Source: Thiothrix sp. UBA5583
GTDB taxonomy: Bacteria > Pseudomonadota > Gammaproteobacteria > Thiotrichales > Thiotrichaceae
Direction of reading: 5' to 3'
DNA: 64,000 nucleotides
Assembly (NCBI GenBank): GCA_002425225.1
Contig: DILV01000034.1
Coordinates: forward strand, 28,303-92,302
The notes under the pieces were generated by a model. That model was not told where the DNA came from, searched no databases, and saw only the letters and a program-made list of their open reading frames with translations. Position 1 is the first letter of the stretch. The number at the start of each line of letters is the position of its first letter. The translations under genes were made by a program, and so were the position numbers. Positions 36,812 through 45,768 of the stretch are shown here, piece after piece.

Positions 36812-37208
36812 CTTCAGTACCTTCACGCTTGTCCGGGCCGATACTGTAAACATCAATTTCACTGCCATGCGTGCCTGGGTTCAGGTAGCGGTAATCGTTA
36901 CCCCACGGATCTTTGGGCAGGGCTTTCATGTATTGACGCCAGCGTGGTGCATTACCCGGATTTGTCACCAGCGCATTCAACGCACCAGAAGACGGGAAAG
37001 TACCGTTATCAGCCCGGAACATTTCCAACTTGACCTTCAGGTCGCCGACTTCTTTCTTGGCTTTCAGGTTTTGTGCATCACCCATGACGTTCAGGTTACT
37101 AAACACCAGCCCCAGCAAGATACCAATAATGACAATGACGATCATCAATTCTGTCAGTGAGAAACCTGCCTCACCCTGTTTGCGCCTGACTGCGCCCTGC
37201 TTAACCAT
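36783..37208 (-). CDS. gspG: Type II secretion major pseudopilin GspG
   Basis: GspG is the main subunit of the pseudopilus that pushes folded proteins out through the type II secretin. The mature part begins after EAG in the leader RKQGEAGFSLTELMIVIVII. The C-terminal half shows PKDPWGNDYRYLNPGTHGSE and DVYSIGPD, the calcium-binding GspG signature. The ATG at 37208 gives 141 residues, the usual size, and AGGA lies eight bases upstream; several further in-frame ATGs are less likely. It is the first gene of gspGHIJ, divergent from rhombosortase. Confidence 0.93.
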   Translation of the reverse strand: MVKQGAVRRKQGEAGFSLTELMIVIVIIGILLGLVFSNLNVMGDAQNLKAKKEVGDLKVKLEMFRADNGTFPSSGALNALVTNPGNAPRWRQYMKALPKDPWGNDYRYLNPGTHGSEIDVYSIGPDKREGTEDDVGSWQLE

Positions 37209-37256
37209 TCCGTTTATCCTCATCATAGTAATATTCATTGATCTGATTCTGGCATA

Positions 37257-37877
37257 ATGCAAGGCATGTTGCACACTCCAGAACATGACAAAACCGACAT
37301 GCTGCACGACCACCGTAGCCGAGCCTATCTTTTTGCCACGGCATTAACTGCCATACTGATACTGCTGCAATTTTTTCAGCCAGACCTGCTGTTTCAGCGC
37401 CACCTGATTATTGAGGGTGAATTCTGGCGGCTATGGACAGGCAACCTAGTACATACCAACCTGTGGCATTTGGGGTTGAACCTAGCAGGACTCTGGCTAC
37501 TGACCCTGATTCAGCAACCCACCCCCACTCCGCGCATCTGGCTTGGACAAACCCTGTTCATCGGCACATGCGTCGGAACTGGCTTATGGTTTTTCAATCA
37601 GGAACTGGTCTGGTATGCAGGCTTTTCCGGCATATTATACGGCTTGTTCATGCTGGCAGGCATACAGATGTTGCAACAAAAGGAATGGACGACTGCCCTG
37701 CTAATCCTGGGTGGTATCTGTGGCAAAACCGTATGGGACTGGGCACAAGGCGGCACAGCCCTGTCTGCTAACCTGATTGATGCCCCGGTCATATACAGCT
37801 CTCACATTTACGGAATGCTGGGAGGGCTGGCACTTGCCCTGCCTCGCATGTATCAGCAAAAACGCCCCTCATCATGA
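37257..37877 (+). CDS. rrtA: Rhombosortase (rhomboid-type protease, GlyGly-CTERM sorting)
   Basis: The 206-residue membrane protein has about six helices. The catalytic serine lies in AGFSGILYGLF and the histidine in SSHIYGMLGG, both in membrane segments as in rhomboid proteases. The segment HLIIEGEFWRLWTGNLVHTN followed by HLGLNLAGLWL is typical of rhombosortase. This enzyme cuts GlyGly-CTERM tails from proteins that are then exported by type II secretion. Its divergent placement beside gspGHIJ fits that role. No protein with a GlyGly-CTERM tail is found in this window. Several ATG codons near the start make the exact N-terminus uncertain. Confidence 0.82.
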   Translation: MQGMLHTPEHDKTDMLHDHRSRAYLFATALTAILILLQFFQPDLLFQRHLIIEGEFWRLWTGNLVHTNLWHLGLNLAGLWLLTLIQQPTPTPRIWLGQTLFIGTCVGTGLWFFNQELVWYAGFSGILYGLFMLAGIQMLQQKEWTTALLILGGICGKTVWDWAQGGTALSANLIDAPVIYSSHIYGMLGGLALALPRMYQQKRPSS

Positions 37878-38581
37878 ATATTACAGCAGCGTTTCGGCAA
37901 GCAGCAGACCGACTGCTGCAACCTGATTGTGACTTTTGCGGCAATCCATGCAGCTCTGGGCAACCCCTTTGTGATGCCTGTCATGCCGAACTACCCTGGC
38001 TGTCTGCCGAATACCATGCCCCCCTGCCGGATTGTGATGAAACCGTCAGTGCTTTTGCCTACCAGCCCCCCATCAGCAACCTGCTGCTTGGCATCAAGTT
38101 CGGCAAAAACCTTCGTTCACTTGCCACCCTTGGCGAGCTGACCAGCAATGGCATCCTGCCGCAAATAGCACAGATCCCGGAAGCCATCTTGCCCATTCCG
38201 CTACATAGCCGACGCCTGCAACAACGCGGATTCAACCAGGCATTGGAACTGGCAAGACCACTCGCCCGCACCCTGAAAATCCCGTTGCTGACACACGCCA
38301 TCGTCAGAAGCAAAGCCACTCTGCCACAAACCGAACTGGATTCCCGACAACGCCTCTCCAACCTGAAACAGGCATTCCAGATAGCCAGTCTACCCCCTTA
38401 CCACAGCATTGCCATTTTCGATGACGTCATCACCACCGGCACAACCGCACGGGAACTGGCCTTGCTGTTACGCAATCAGGGCATCAGACATATCGCCATC
38501 TGGTCATGCGCCCGCGCCATTCTGCGGCAAAAGCATGAACTCACCGAACAAATCGACTATCATGTTCAGCCAACACAATAG
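37874..38581 (+). CDS. comF: ComF-family phosphoribosyltransferase-like protein
   Basis: The 235-residue protein has a zinc-ribbon-like cysteine cluster at the N-terminus (CDFCGNPC and CDACHAELPW). The phosphoribosyltransferase domain carries the motif IAIFDDVITTGTTA. ComF proteins are needed for natural DNA uptake in several bacteria; their enzymatic role is unproved. The ATG overlaps the rhombosortase stop by four bases. The order is a coupled pair and the neighbouring yicC starts 16 bases later. Confidence 0.9.
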   Translation: MNITAAFRQAADRLLQPDCDFCGNPCSSGQPLCDACHAELPWLSAEYHAPLPDCDETVSAFAYQPPISNLLLGIKFGKNLRSLATLGELTSNGILPQIAQIPEAILPIPLHSRRLQQRGFNQALELARPLARTLKIPLLTHAIVRSKATLPQTELDSRQRLSNLKQAFQIASLPPYHSIAIFDDVITTGTTARELALLLRNQGIRHIAIWSCARAILRQKHELTEQIDYHVQPTQ

Positions 38582-38597
38582 ACCGGAAGCAAAAACC

Positions 38598-39464
38598 ATG
38601 ATCCGTAGCATGACCGCCTTTTCCCATCGTGAACTGACTACCGAACACGGTACACTTAACTGGGAAGTCCGCACCGTCAACCACCGCTACCTGGATGTTA
38701 GCCTGCGCCTACCCGAGGAATTCCGCAGCCTGGAAAATAGCTTCCGCGAAATCATCCAGAGCAATCTCAAACGTGGCAAGGTCGAATGCAACTTACGCTT
38801 CAATCCAGCACAGGGCAATAACAATGAAATCCGTATCAACGAGCCACTGGCTCGCGCCCTGATCATTGCCTGCCGCCAGCTCGAAACCATTACAGACAAT
38901 CCTGACCCGCTGAAAGCCGTAGACATCCTGCGCTGGCCCGGCGTTGCGCAGGATTCCACCCCTGATATGGACATTCTCACCGCCCATGCCCAAGCATTGT
39001 TGCAAAATGCCTTGGAAGACCTGCTGGACATGCGCGAGCGTGAAGGCAAACGCCTGGCCGAGTTTCTCTATCAGCGCTGCGACCAGATTGCCGAAATCAC
39101 GGTACGCATCCGCAAACATCGCCCCGGCATCATTACGGCTCAACGCGAAAAAATCCTCAATCGCATTGAAGAGCTACAAATTTCACCAGACTATAACCGT
39201 ATCGAACAGGAACTCGTCATCCTCGCCCAACGCATGGATGTCGAGGAAGAACTTGACCGTTTGATGGCGCATCTGGATGAAATCAATGCCGTACTGGAAC
39301 GGGATGAACCTGTAGGCCGCCGTCTTGATTTCCTCATGCAGGAACTCAACCGTGAAGCCAATACGCTATCTTCCAAGTCCAACGACGCCGAAACCACCCA
39401 AGCCGCCGTCGACCTCAAGGTATTAATTGAGCAAATGCGTGAGCAAGTACAAAATATCGAATAA
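38598..39464 (+). CDS. yicC: YicC/YloC-family endoribonuclease
   Basis: The 288-residue product starts MIRSMTAFSHRE and contains WEVRTVNHRYLDVSLRLPE, the conserved YicC N-terminus. The C-terminal helical domain ends REANTLSSKSNDAETT. YicC-type proteins are RNases that help degrade small regulatory RNAs in E. coli. A GGAAGC box lies upstream of the ATG. It is followed by a clear terminator about 100 bases downstream. Confidence 0.92.
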   Translation: MIRSMTAFSHRELTTEHGTLNWEVRTVNHRYLDVSLRLPEEFRSLENSFREIIQSNLKRGKVECNLRFNPAQGNNNEIRINEPLARALIIACRQLETITDNPDPLKAVDILRWPGVAQDSTPDMDILTAHAQALLQNALEDLLDMREREGKRLAEFLYQRCDQIAEITVRIRKHRPGIITAQREKILNRIEELQISPDYNRIEQELVILAQRMDVEEELDRLMAHLDEINAVLERDEPVGRRLDFLMQELNREANTLSSKSNDAETTQAAVDLKVLIEQMREQVQNIE

Positions 39465-39564
39465 TATCAAATCACGTCACCGACCTTTCCCTTGAAAATA
39501 CGGGGAATGGCTCCATCGTTTCATCAGGTAACATCCTAACCCGATAAAATTACCTGCTATCAGC

Positions 39565-39591
39565 AAAAACGCCGCAACAGCGGCGTTTTTT
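39565..39591 (+). terminator. Rho-independent terminator after yicC
   Basis: ACGCCGC and GCGGCGT form a seven-base GC-rich stem with an AACA loop, followed by TTTTTT. It ends the comF-yicC transcript about 100 bases after the yicC stop and just before cbpA. Confidence 0.88.
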
Positions 39592-39619
39592 GTCGTAGAC
39601 TCTGCGACAGAGGTATCAC

Positions 39620-40546
39620 ATGGAATATAAGGACTACTACAAAATCCTGGGGGTTGAACGCAGCGCCAATCAGGACGACATCAGAAAAGCCTTCCGCCGG
39701 ATGGCTGCCAAATATCATCCTGACCGTAACAAGGATGCAGGTGCTGAAGACCGTTTCAAGGAAGTCAATGAAGCCAACGAAGTACTTGGCGACCCGGAAA
39801 AACGCGCTCAGTATGACCAGCTCGGCAGCAACTGGCGGGCAGGCGACAACTTCAGACCACCACCTAACTGGGCAGGCAAGGCATCTCAATACAATGCCTC
39901 CTTCTTTGAAGACATTGCCCGACATGGATTTGATGCCAACGGCAGCAATGGCGGTGGCTTCAGTGATTTCTTTGAAACCCTGTTTGGTGGCAATACAGGT
40001 TTCAGACGCGCAGGGAGCAACGGCTTTCAGCGTGGTGAAGCAGGTACAACCGCAGAAGTCGCCATCCAGTTACCCCTGGAAGATGCCTTCCACGGCGCAC
40101 GAAAAACCGTTCGGCTACCGTCCGGGGAAAGTTTACAGGTACAAATCCCTGCTGGCATTAGCGATGGACAAAAACTGCGACTCAGCGGCAAAGGCCCGCG
40201 CGGCACTGACCTTTATCTGAAAATCCGGCTGCGGGAACACCCTCTGTATCAACTGGATGGCAAGGATATTCACCTTGAGTTACCTATCAGCCCATGGGAG
40301 GCAGCTCTTGGAGAAAGCATTGCCGTACCCACTCCAGCAGGCAAGATTAACCTTAAAATCCCGCCAGGTTCACAATCAGGCAAAAAGATGCGCCTGAAAG
40401 GCCGGGGGATGCCGGGGCAACCCGCCGGGGATCTCTATATTGCGCTGCTGGTAAATACCCCACCTGCTGATACTATTGAACAAAAAGAGTATTATGCCCG
40501 GATGCGTTCCCTGTTTGCGTGGAATCCACGGCAACACATCGCCTGA
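39620..40546 (+). CDS. cbpA: DnaJ-type co-chaperone (CbpA-like)
   Basis: The 308-residue protein has an N-terminal J domain ([20 protein letters not shown]) with the HPD motif in YHPDRNKD, which stimulates DnaK ATPase. A Gly/Phe-rich linker follows, then two beta-sandwich substrate-binding domains ([20 protein letters not shown] and later [14 protein letters not shown]). There is no zinc finger, as in CbpA rather than DnaJ. It helps refold client proteins under stress. It lies about 60 bases before the Deg protease, another stress gene. Confidence 0.92.
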   Translation: MEYKDYYKILGVERSANQDDIRKAFRRMAAKYHPDRNKDAGAEDRFKEVNEANEVLGDPEKRAQYDQLGSNWRAGDNFRPPPNWAGKASQYNASFFEDIARHGFDANGSNGGGFSDFFETLFGGNTGFRRAGSNGFQRGEAGTTAEVAIQLPLEDAFHGARKTVRLPSGESLQVQIPAGISDGQKLRLSGKGPRGTDLYLKIRLREHPLYQLDGKDIHLELPISPWEAALGESIAVPTPAGKINLKIPPGSQSGKKMRLKGRGMPGQPAGDLYIALLVNTPPADTIEQKEYYARMRSLFAWNPRQHIA

Positions 40547-40605
40547 GAGCACACACGCAGGACAATCAGTACACACAAGACAATACAGCAAGCGGAATAA
40601 CGAGA

Positions 40606-41745
40606 ATGACCCTGAGTTCCCTGATACGCACGGTGGCAATTCTGGCAACACTGACATCGCCAGCCGTTGCATTCAACAGTGCCTTGGCTGCACTTCCTAC
40701 AGCGGTCAATGGTCAACCGTTACCGTCACTTTCCGACATGCTGGAAAAAGTCACACCTTCAGTCGTCAACATCACGACAGAAGGCTCCCAGCGCAGCAAC
40801 GACGCACTATTGAATGATCCTTTTTTCAAACGCTTTTTTGGTGACGTACTACCCGGTGACCGCCCTATCAGCGGTACAGGCTCAGGCGTCATCATTCATT
40901 CCCAACGTGGGCACATCCTCACCAACCACCATGTTATTGATGGTGCTGACAACATCCTGATTACCTTAACGGATGGGCGCAAATTTCAGGCTGAAATCGT
41001 CGGCATTGACCCTAAAGCCGACCTTGCTATCCTGCAAATACCACCAGACCGACTGGTTGCCATGCGTTTCGGCGATTCTGACCGACTGCGCGTGGGGGAT
41101 TTTGTCGTTGCCATTGGCAACCCGTATAGCATTGGGCAGACTGTTACATCCGGCATTATCAGTGCGTTACACCGCAATCCCGGCATCAGTGAGTATGAAA
41201 ACTTCATTCAGACCGATGCCCCCATCAATCTAGGTAACTCGGGAGGCCCGCTGGTCAATTTGCGTGGAGAACTGATTGGTATCAACACGGCCATTTTAGG
41301 TGATCAGGGCGGTGGCAACTTGGGCATTGGCTTTGCCATTCCCATCAATACGGCAGCCGGAGTTATCAATCAGATTGTGCAGTTTGGCAAAGTTGAGCGG
41401 GGACAGCTAGGAATAGAAGTTGGGGACATGACTGAATCCCTCGCCAAAAACGCTGGCATACCACCCAATGGTGGGGCGGTAATCGTCAGCTTGCTGCCAG
41501 GTTCTGCGGCTGAACAAGCCGGACTGTTGCCGGGAGACATTATTACCCGCCTGAATGGCAGGATTGTTAGCAATGCGGTCGATGTCAAAAACATGGTCGG
41601 TGATTTACGCACAGGTTCCAAAGTTCATATGACATTGCTGCGTGGTGGTCGCCCCCGTAATGTAACCGTTATCATAGGTTCCACACCTACCGCAGCACTA
41701 GGACAAAACATCAGCGACCGCCCTTATTGGGAGCGGCGCTTTTAA
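40606..41745 (+). CDS. Deg/HtrA-family periplasmic serine protease (one PDZ)
   Basis: The 379-residue product begins with an N-terminal signal or anchor segment (SSLIRTVAILATLTSPAVAF). The protease domain has the triad H in TNHHVID, D in KADLAILQI and S in LGNSGGPLVN. A single PDZ domain (RGQLGIEVGDM, then GLLPGDIITRLNG) follows, which makes it closer to DegS than to two-PDZ DegP. DegS starts the sigma-E envelope stress response by cutting RseA; whether this protein does so is not shown. The ATG at 40606 begins the signal; the upstream in-frame stretch is not supported. A small-RNA-like transcript follows it. Confidence 0.9.
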   Translation: MTLSSLIRTVAILATLTSPAVAFNSALAALPTAVNGQPLPSLSDMLEKVTPSVVNITTEGSQRSNDALLNDPFFKRFFGDVLPGDRPISGTGSGVIIHSQRGHILTNHHVIDGADNILITLTDGRKFQAEIVGIDPKADLAILQIPPDRLVAMRFGDSDRLRVGDFVVAIGNPYSIGQTVTSGIISALHRNPGISEYENFIQTDAPINLGNSGGPLVNLRGELIGINTAILGDQGGGNLGIGFAIPINTAAGVINQIVQFGKVERGQLGIEVGDMTESLAKNAGIPPNGGAVIVSLLPGSAAEQAGLLPGDIITRLNGRIVSNAVDVKNMVGDLRTGSKVHMTLLRGGRPRNVTVIIGSTPTAALGQNISDRPYWERRF

Positions 41746-41781
41746 AATGCGGGATAACGTCAGGAATGTAGACTTTGCATC

Positions 41782-41809
41782 TTGACAAGAGGAAAACTTT
41801 TGCTATACC
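41782..41809 (+). promoter_or_regulatory. Strong sigma-70-type promoter
   Basis: TTGACA and TATACC are separated by 16 bases, close to the ideal. No protein start follows on this strand before a terminator about 280 bases on, so it probably drives a non-coding RNA with a start near 41816. Confidence 0.65.
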
Positions 41810-41815
41810 TTTAGC

Positions 41816-42092
41816 AGCAGATAGGTTTGATACGTTTCTTGAATAAATCCGAGTTTTCGGAACGTTTTGTTGTTTCTTACAGCAAACGCCAACTAAACAC
41901 CGCTGTCAATCTTGCCGAGAGAACCCAAGAGTTTTTTGAGTTTCCGCGAAGCTATCGGGGAACACAAATAAATAGCGCTTAAGCCCGGCGCTTGTGTTTC
42001 CTGTTTGCGGATACAGGTTTGGTGTCCCCAATCCAAACCTGTTAATTAGCCCCGGCTTTTTAGACCCCCTGTTTGGCCGGGGTTCCTTTTCT
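41816..42092 (+). ncRNA. Putative small RNA, unknown class
   Basis: The interval between the Deg protease and engB starts with a good promoter and ends with a terminator (CCCCGGC/GCCGGGG stem, then TTCCTTTTCT). Inside, a long hairpin pairs GGAACACAA with TTGTGTTTCC, with an inner GCGC/GCGC stem. A perfect ten-base stem, ACAGGTTTGG/CCAAACCTGT, follows at 42013-42042. Several unpaired GGA triplets are present, as in CsrB-type decoys, but they are too few to claim that class. It does not resemble 6S, tmRNA, SRP or RNase P RNA as I know them. The whole remaining gap of about 400 bases holds no protein gene. Confidence 0.5.
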
Positions 42093-42150
42093 ACAGGAAC
42101 CATACTAACATCAACAAATTAACTTATCCTGAATACAGGAGAGTGGGTCG

Positions 42151-42744
42151 TCATCGCCCCAACCACCCTTCCAGCATATCCCAGCACTCATCCAGCCCTT
42201 GCCGGTTCAGCGCAGAGAATGTCTGCACTGAAACAACCCCAAACCCAGCGGCTTGTTTGCGTACTTGCAACAACACATTAGCACCAGCACCTCGGGTCAA
42301 CTTGTCGGCTTTGTTCAACAGGACATGTACTGGCAAACCACACCGTTGCGCCCAGCGCAACATGGTCTGATCGTAATCCGTCATGGGATGGCGTATATCC
42401 ATCACCAACACCATACCACGCAGGGTATTACGCTGAGTCAGGTAGGCTTCAATGAATTTTTGCCACTCCAGCCTGATCTGTTCTGGTACCTTCGCATAGC
42501 CATAGCCCGGCAAGTCCACCAGAAAATGACCATCCGGCAAACGGAAAAAGTTAATCAACTGTGTGCGCCCTGGCGTCTTGCTGGTTCGCGCCAGTGATTT
42601 TTGCGAGCATACTTGATTGATTACACTGGACTTACCAGCATTCGACCTACCTGCGAACGCAATTTCCAACCCACCTTCAGCAGGCAGGGTTTTACGCGTT
42701 GTTGCACTTTGCAGGAAAGCAGCCTGCTGAAAATAATGGTTCAT
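42151..42744 (-). CDS. engB: Ribosome-biogenesis GTPase EngB (YihA/YsxC)
   Basis: The 197-residue GTPase has G1 GRSNAGKSS, G3 DLPGYGYAK and G4 LNKADKL. It is needed for assembly of the large ribosomal subunit. The ATG at 42744 (MNHYFQQAAFLQSA) matches the family; an upstream in-frame extension would run into an unrelated region. It is convergent with the small-RNA interval. Confidence 0.94.
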   Translation of the reverse strand: MNHYFQQAAFLQSATTRKTLPAEGGLEIAFAGRSNAGKSSVINQVCSQKSLARTSKTPGRTQLINFFRLPDGHFLVDLPGYGYAKVPEQIRLEWQKFIEAYLTQRNTLRGMVLVMDIRHPMTDYDQTMLRWAQRCGLPVHVLLNKADKLTRGAGANVLLQVRKQAAGFGVVSVQTFSALNRQGLDECWDMLEGWLGR

Positions 42745-43047
42745 AATGTTAGCGTTCTCTAATATTTTTTGCGGAACAGGAACAGAATATGTTATACAAT
42801 CCAGTCGTTTTCCGGGTTCCCCTGCTCCAAGTGTGGTTGCAGACACCGGAAAAGCTGTAGAGCGTGTGGATTATGGTATGCCTGCGTCAGGCTGGTCAGA
42901 TTAAAATGCGCCAGACATGATTGCAAGTTATTGCCTCAACCGCGACAAGACGGTTAGGCGATGCATCCTGATCAGGGTAGCACGGGGAGCAACCCAGGAT
43001 GCAGACAACGAATGACAGATTTTGTAGATACTTAGGAGCACTTCGAG
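42745..43047. other. Intergenic region upstream of cytochrome c4 with a stem-loop
   Basis: This 303-base gap holds promoters for the divergent engB and cytochrome c4 genes. A nine-base perfect stem, TGCATCCTG/CAGGATGCA (42962-42970 and 42995-43003), encloses a 24-base loop about 45 bases before the cytochrome start. It could act as a transcript leader structure or a protein-binding site. No other gene is seen. Confidence 0.5.
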
Positions 43048-43659
43048 ATGAAAAAAGTACTCATGCTTGTACTGACTGGCCTGGCTGTTAGCGTTGCAAC
43101 TTCCGTATGGGCGGAAGGTGGCAATGCTGAAGCTGGTAAAACCAAATCCGCTACTTGCGCTGCCTGCCATGGCATGGATGGCAACAGTGCCAACCCAGAA
43201 TGGCCCAAACTGGCTGGTCAGCACCCAAGTTATATCGTCAAGCAGTTGATGAACTTCAAGAATGACGAGCGCAAAAATGCCACCATGGCACCAATGGCAA
43301 AACCATTGAGTGACCAGGACATGGCTGATCTGGCGGCCTATTATTCTGCGCAACCTGTCAAAAGCGGCGAAGCTGACCAAACCAAGGTTGCTTTGGGTGA
43401 GCAAATCTACAAAGGTGGCAACAATGCCACTGGTGTTGCAGCCTGTGCTGCGTGCCACGGCCCAACCGGCACTGGCAATCCTACTGCTAATTTCCCTGCC
43501 CTGAAAGGTCAGCAAACCACGTATGTCAAAAACCAGTTGAACGCATTCCGCAAAGGTGAGCGTGCCAACGATGCAGGCAAAATGATGCGCAACATCGCTG
43601 CTGGCATGACGGATGCTGAAATCAACGCTGTTGCCGAGTACATTGCCGGTCTTCAGTAA
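43048..43659 (+). CDS. Cytochrome c4 (diheme)
   Basis: The 203-residue protein has a Sec signal (LMLVLTGLAVSVATSVWA) and two heme-binding motifs, CAACHG near residue 36 and again near 135. Each is followed by a distal Met region (ATMAPMAKPLS and GKMMRNIAAGM). This is the diheme cytochrome c4 pattern, an electron carrier from the bc1 complex to terminal oxidases. AGGAG lies upstream of the ATG. It stands ahead of the resB-ccsB maturation genes, which would load its hemes. Confidence 0.93.
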   Translation: MKKVLMLVLTGLAVSVATSVWAEGGNAEAGKTKSATCAACHGMDGNSANPEWPKLAGQHPSYIVKQLMNFKNDERKNATMAPMAKPLSDQDMADLAAYYSAQPVKSGEADQTKVALGEQIYKGGNNATGVAACAACHGPTGTGNPTANFPALKGQQTTYVKNQLNAFRKGERANDAGKMMRNIAAGMTDAEINAVAEYIAGLQ

Positions 43660-43697
43660 TGAAATTACCATTTGGTAACAATTCAGCGTAAAACAGG

Positions 43698-43725
43698 GGG
43701 TGGCATTTGCCACCCTTTGTTGTTT
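43698..43725 (+). terminator. Hairpin terminator after cytochrome c4
   Basis: GGGTGGC and GCCACCC form a seven-base stem with a short loop, followed by TTTGTTGTTTT. It ends the cytochrome c4 transcript about 40 bases after its stop. Confidence 0.85.
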
Positions 43726-43758
43726 TAATGCACCATCCTGACACTCAATGACTGCGGT

Positions 43759-45768
43759 ATGAAAAACACTCCCTCTACCAGTACGCGCCTGATCAATTTC
43801 CTGGGTTCCATGAATCTGGCCATTACCCTATTGGTAGTTGTGGCAATTGCCTCGATCATTGGCACGATCCTCAAGCAAAATCAGCCTTATACCGACTATC
43901 AGATTAAATTTGGTTCGTTCTGGTTTGACCTGTTCCGCATGTTGGGCTTGTATGATGTTTACTCTGCCGTCTGGTTTCTCACCATTCTGGCATTTCTGGT
44001 CATCTCCATCGCAACCTGCGTAGGGCGCAATACCCCCGGCGTTTTGCGCGAATTACGCCACTTCCGTGAAAACGTGCAGGAAAAGTCGTTACGGGCGATG
44101 AAACACCAGCACAACCTGACAACCCACCTGCCAGCCGCAGAAGCGCAATCGTTTGCACAACGCCTGCTTACCAACCAAGGTTTCAGGATGCGTCAGAAAA
44201 CAGCAGATGGTCATACGGTCATCGCGGCCATGAAAGGTGGCAGTAACCACTGGGGTTACTGGCTGACCCACATCGGCATCATTGTTATCTGCCTGGGGGG
44301 GCTGATGGACAGTCGCCTGCCATTGATGGTGGCGGAATGGCAAGGTAAACTCACACCCGAAACCCGCAACATTCCTGCGTCAGACGTACCAGCGATTAGC
44401 CAGTTGCCCGCTACCAGTTTCTCCTACCGTGGCAACGTCGACATCCCGGAAGGCAACCGTGCCAACATCATTTTCCTGCCGATGCGGGACGGCTATTACG
44501 TCCAGCATCTGCCGTTCGAGGTGGAAGTCAAAGCATTCCGGGTAGAGCATTATTCCACCGGGATGCCTAAATCGTTTGAAAGTGACCTTCTGATCCATGA
44601 CAAGGATTTGCCTGCACCACTGGAAAAAACCATTTCCGTCAACCATCCACTGATTTACAAGGGCATTGCCCTTTATCAGGCCAATTTTGGAGATGGGGGT
44701 TCTGAGGTCAAACTGCGCCTGCACCCGTTCAGTACCCGCTATGCAGCACAGGATCTGGATGGTAAGGTATTCCGTGATTACAACCTAACCAGCAGTGAGC
44801 AGCAATTCAAGCTGGAAGTGAATGATTTCCGCCTGTTCAACATCAACGACATGGAAGACGAAGCTGGCAAAGCGATCAAGAAAAACATCGGCCCCAGCGT
44901 GACCTTCAAACTGCGGGATGCCAGCGGTCAGGCCATGGAATACCAGAACTACATGAACCCCGTCAGCATCAAAGGGCAGAACTATTACATCAGCGGTGTC
45001 CGCAGCACCCCAGCGGAACCTTTCCGTTACCTGCACATCCCAGTAGATGCCAAGGGCGGTATTGAGCGTTTCATGCGGCTTTTGTCCAATATCCAGGATG
45101 CCGAGCTTGTGAAAAAATCGGCAGTTGAAACGACCCGCAGTTCCATGCAGGAAGCCACGGTGCAAAATCCTGAGGTTGAAAAACAGGTGGTCGAATCCAT
45201 GATCCGCCTGACCATGCTGTTTGCCACCAAAGGGGCTGATGGCATTACGCAGGAAATTGCCGAGCGCTTCCCCCAAGAAAAGCAGGAAAGTGCTTCAGAA
45301 GCCTTTATGAAAGTTTTGAATGCTTCCCTGCGGGCTGTGTATGTGGAAACCCTCAAGCAGGAGGGCATCACATCTGAGCTGAGCGAGGCAGACTGGCAGT
45401 TTTTTGATGACAGCATCTTGGCTATCGACAAGATTTCTGCCTATGGCTCCCCTTGGTTCGTTCAATTGAGCAGTTTCACACAGATTGAAGCCTCCGGCTT
45501 GCAAATTACCCGTTCACCGGGCAAGGATGTGGTTTATTTTGGCAGCGCCATGTTGACCATCGGGGTATTCCTGTTGTTCTACGTGACGCACCGCAGGGTA
45601 TGGGTATGGATCAAACCACTGGATAATAATCAGGCAGAGGTAGTGGTCGCAGGCAGTGCCAACCGCAACCAGCCCGAGTTCGAGCTTTATTTCAACAGCT
45701 TGCAGAAAACCTTCCAGCAAGCAATGGTACAAGAGGTGCAAGATGTCAGTTCCACAGGAAACAATTGA
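43759..45768 (+). CDS. resB: System II cytochrome c biogenesis protein ResB (Ccs1)
   Basis: The 669-residue membrane protein has four helices. Three are near the N-terminus (LGSMNLAITLLVVVAIASII, FLTILAFLVISIATC, WLTHIGIIVICLGGLM) and one is near the end. Between them is a large periplasmic domain of about 380 residues. ResB works with CcsB in the system II heme ligase that attaches heme to CXXCH motifs outside the membrane. It overlaps ccsB by 26 bases. The position behind cytochrome c4 suits this role. Gammaproteobacteria more often use the Ccm system, so system II here is notable. Confidence 0.93.
   Translation: MKNTPSTSTRLINFLGSMNLAITLLVVVAIASIIGTILKQNQPYTDYQIKFGSFWFDLFRMLGLYDVYSAVWFLTILAFLVISIATCVGRNTPGVLRELRHFRENVQEKSLRAMKHQHNLTTHLPAAEAQSFAQRLLTNQGFRMRQKTADGHTVIAAMKGGSNHWGYWLTHIGIIVICLGGLMDSRLPLMVAEWQGKLTPETRNIPASDVPAISQLPATSFSYRGNVDIPEGNRANIIFLPMRDGYYVQHLPFEVEVKAFRVEHYSTGMPKSFESDLLIHDKDLPAPLEKTISVNHPLIYKGIALYQANFGDGGSEVKLRLHPFSTRYAAQDLDGKVFRDYNLTSSEQQFKLEVNDFRLFNINDMEDEAGKAIKKNIGPSVTFKLRDASGQAMEYQNYMNPVSIKGQNYYISGVRSTPAEPFRYLHIPVDAKGGIERFMRLLSNIQDAELVKKSAVETTRSSMQEATVQNPEVEKQVVESMIRLTMLFATKGADGITQEIAERFPQEKQESASEAFMKVLNASLRAVYVETLKQEGITSELSEADWQFFDDSILAIDKISAYGSPWFVQLSSFTQIEASGLQITRSPGKDVVYFGSAMLTIGVFLLFYVTHRRVWVWIKPLDNNQAEVVVAGSANRNQPEFELYFNSLQKTFQQAMVQEVQDVSSTGNN

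Noticed and set aside
41816..42092. 6S RNA, tmRNA, SRP RNA or CsrB as identity for the small RNA
   Set aside because: Conserved core segments of these RNAs are not visible, and the GGA triplets are too few and not placed in hairpin loops regularly enough for CsrB.
41906..42103. Short minus-strand frame in the small-RNA interval
   Set aside because: It has no ribosome binding site or known domain and covers the terminator and hairpins of the plus-strand transcript.
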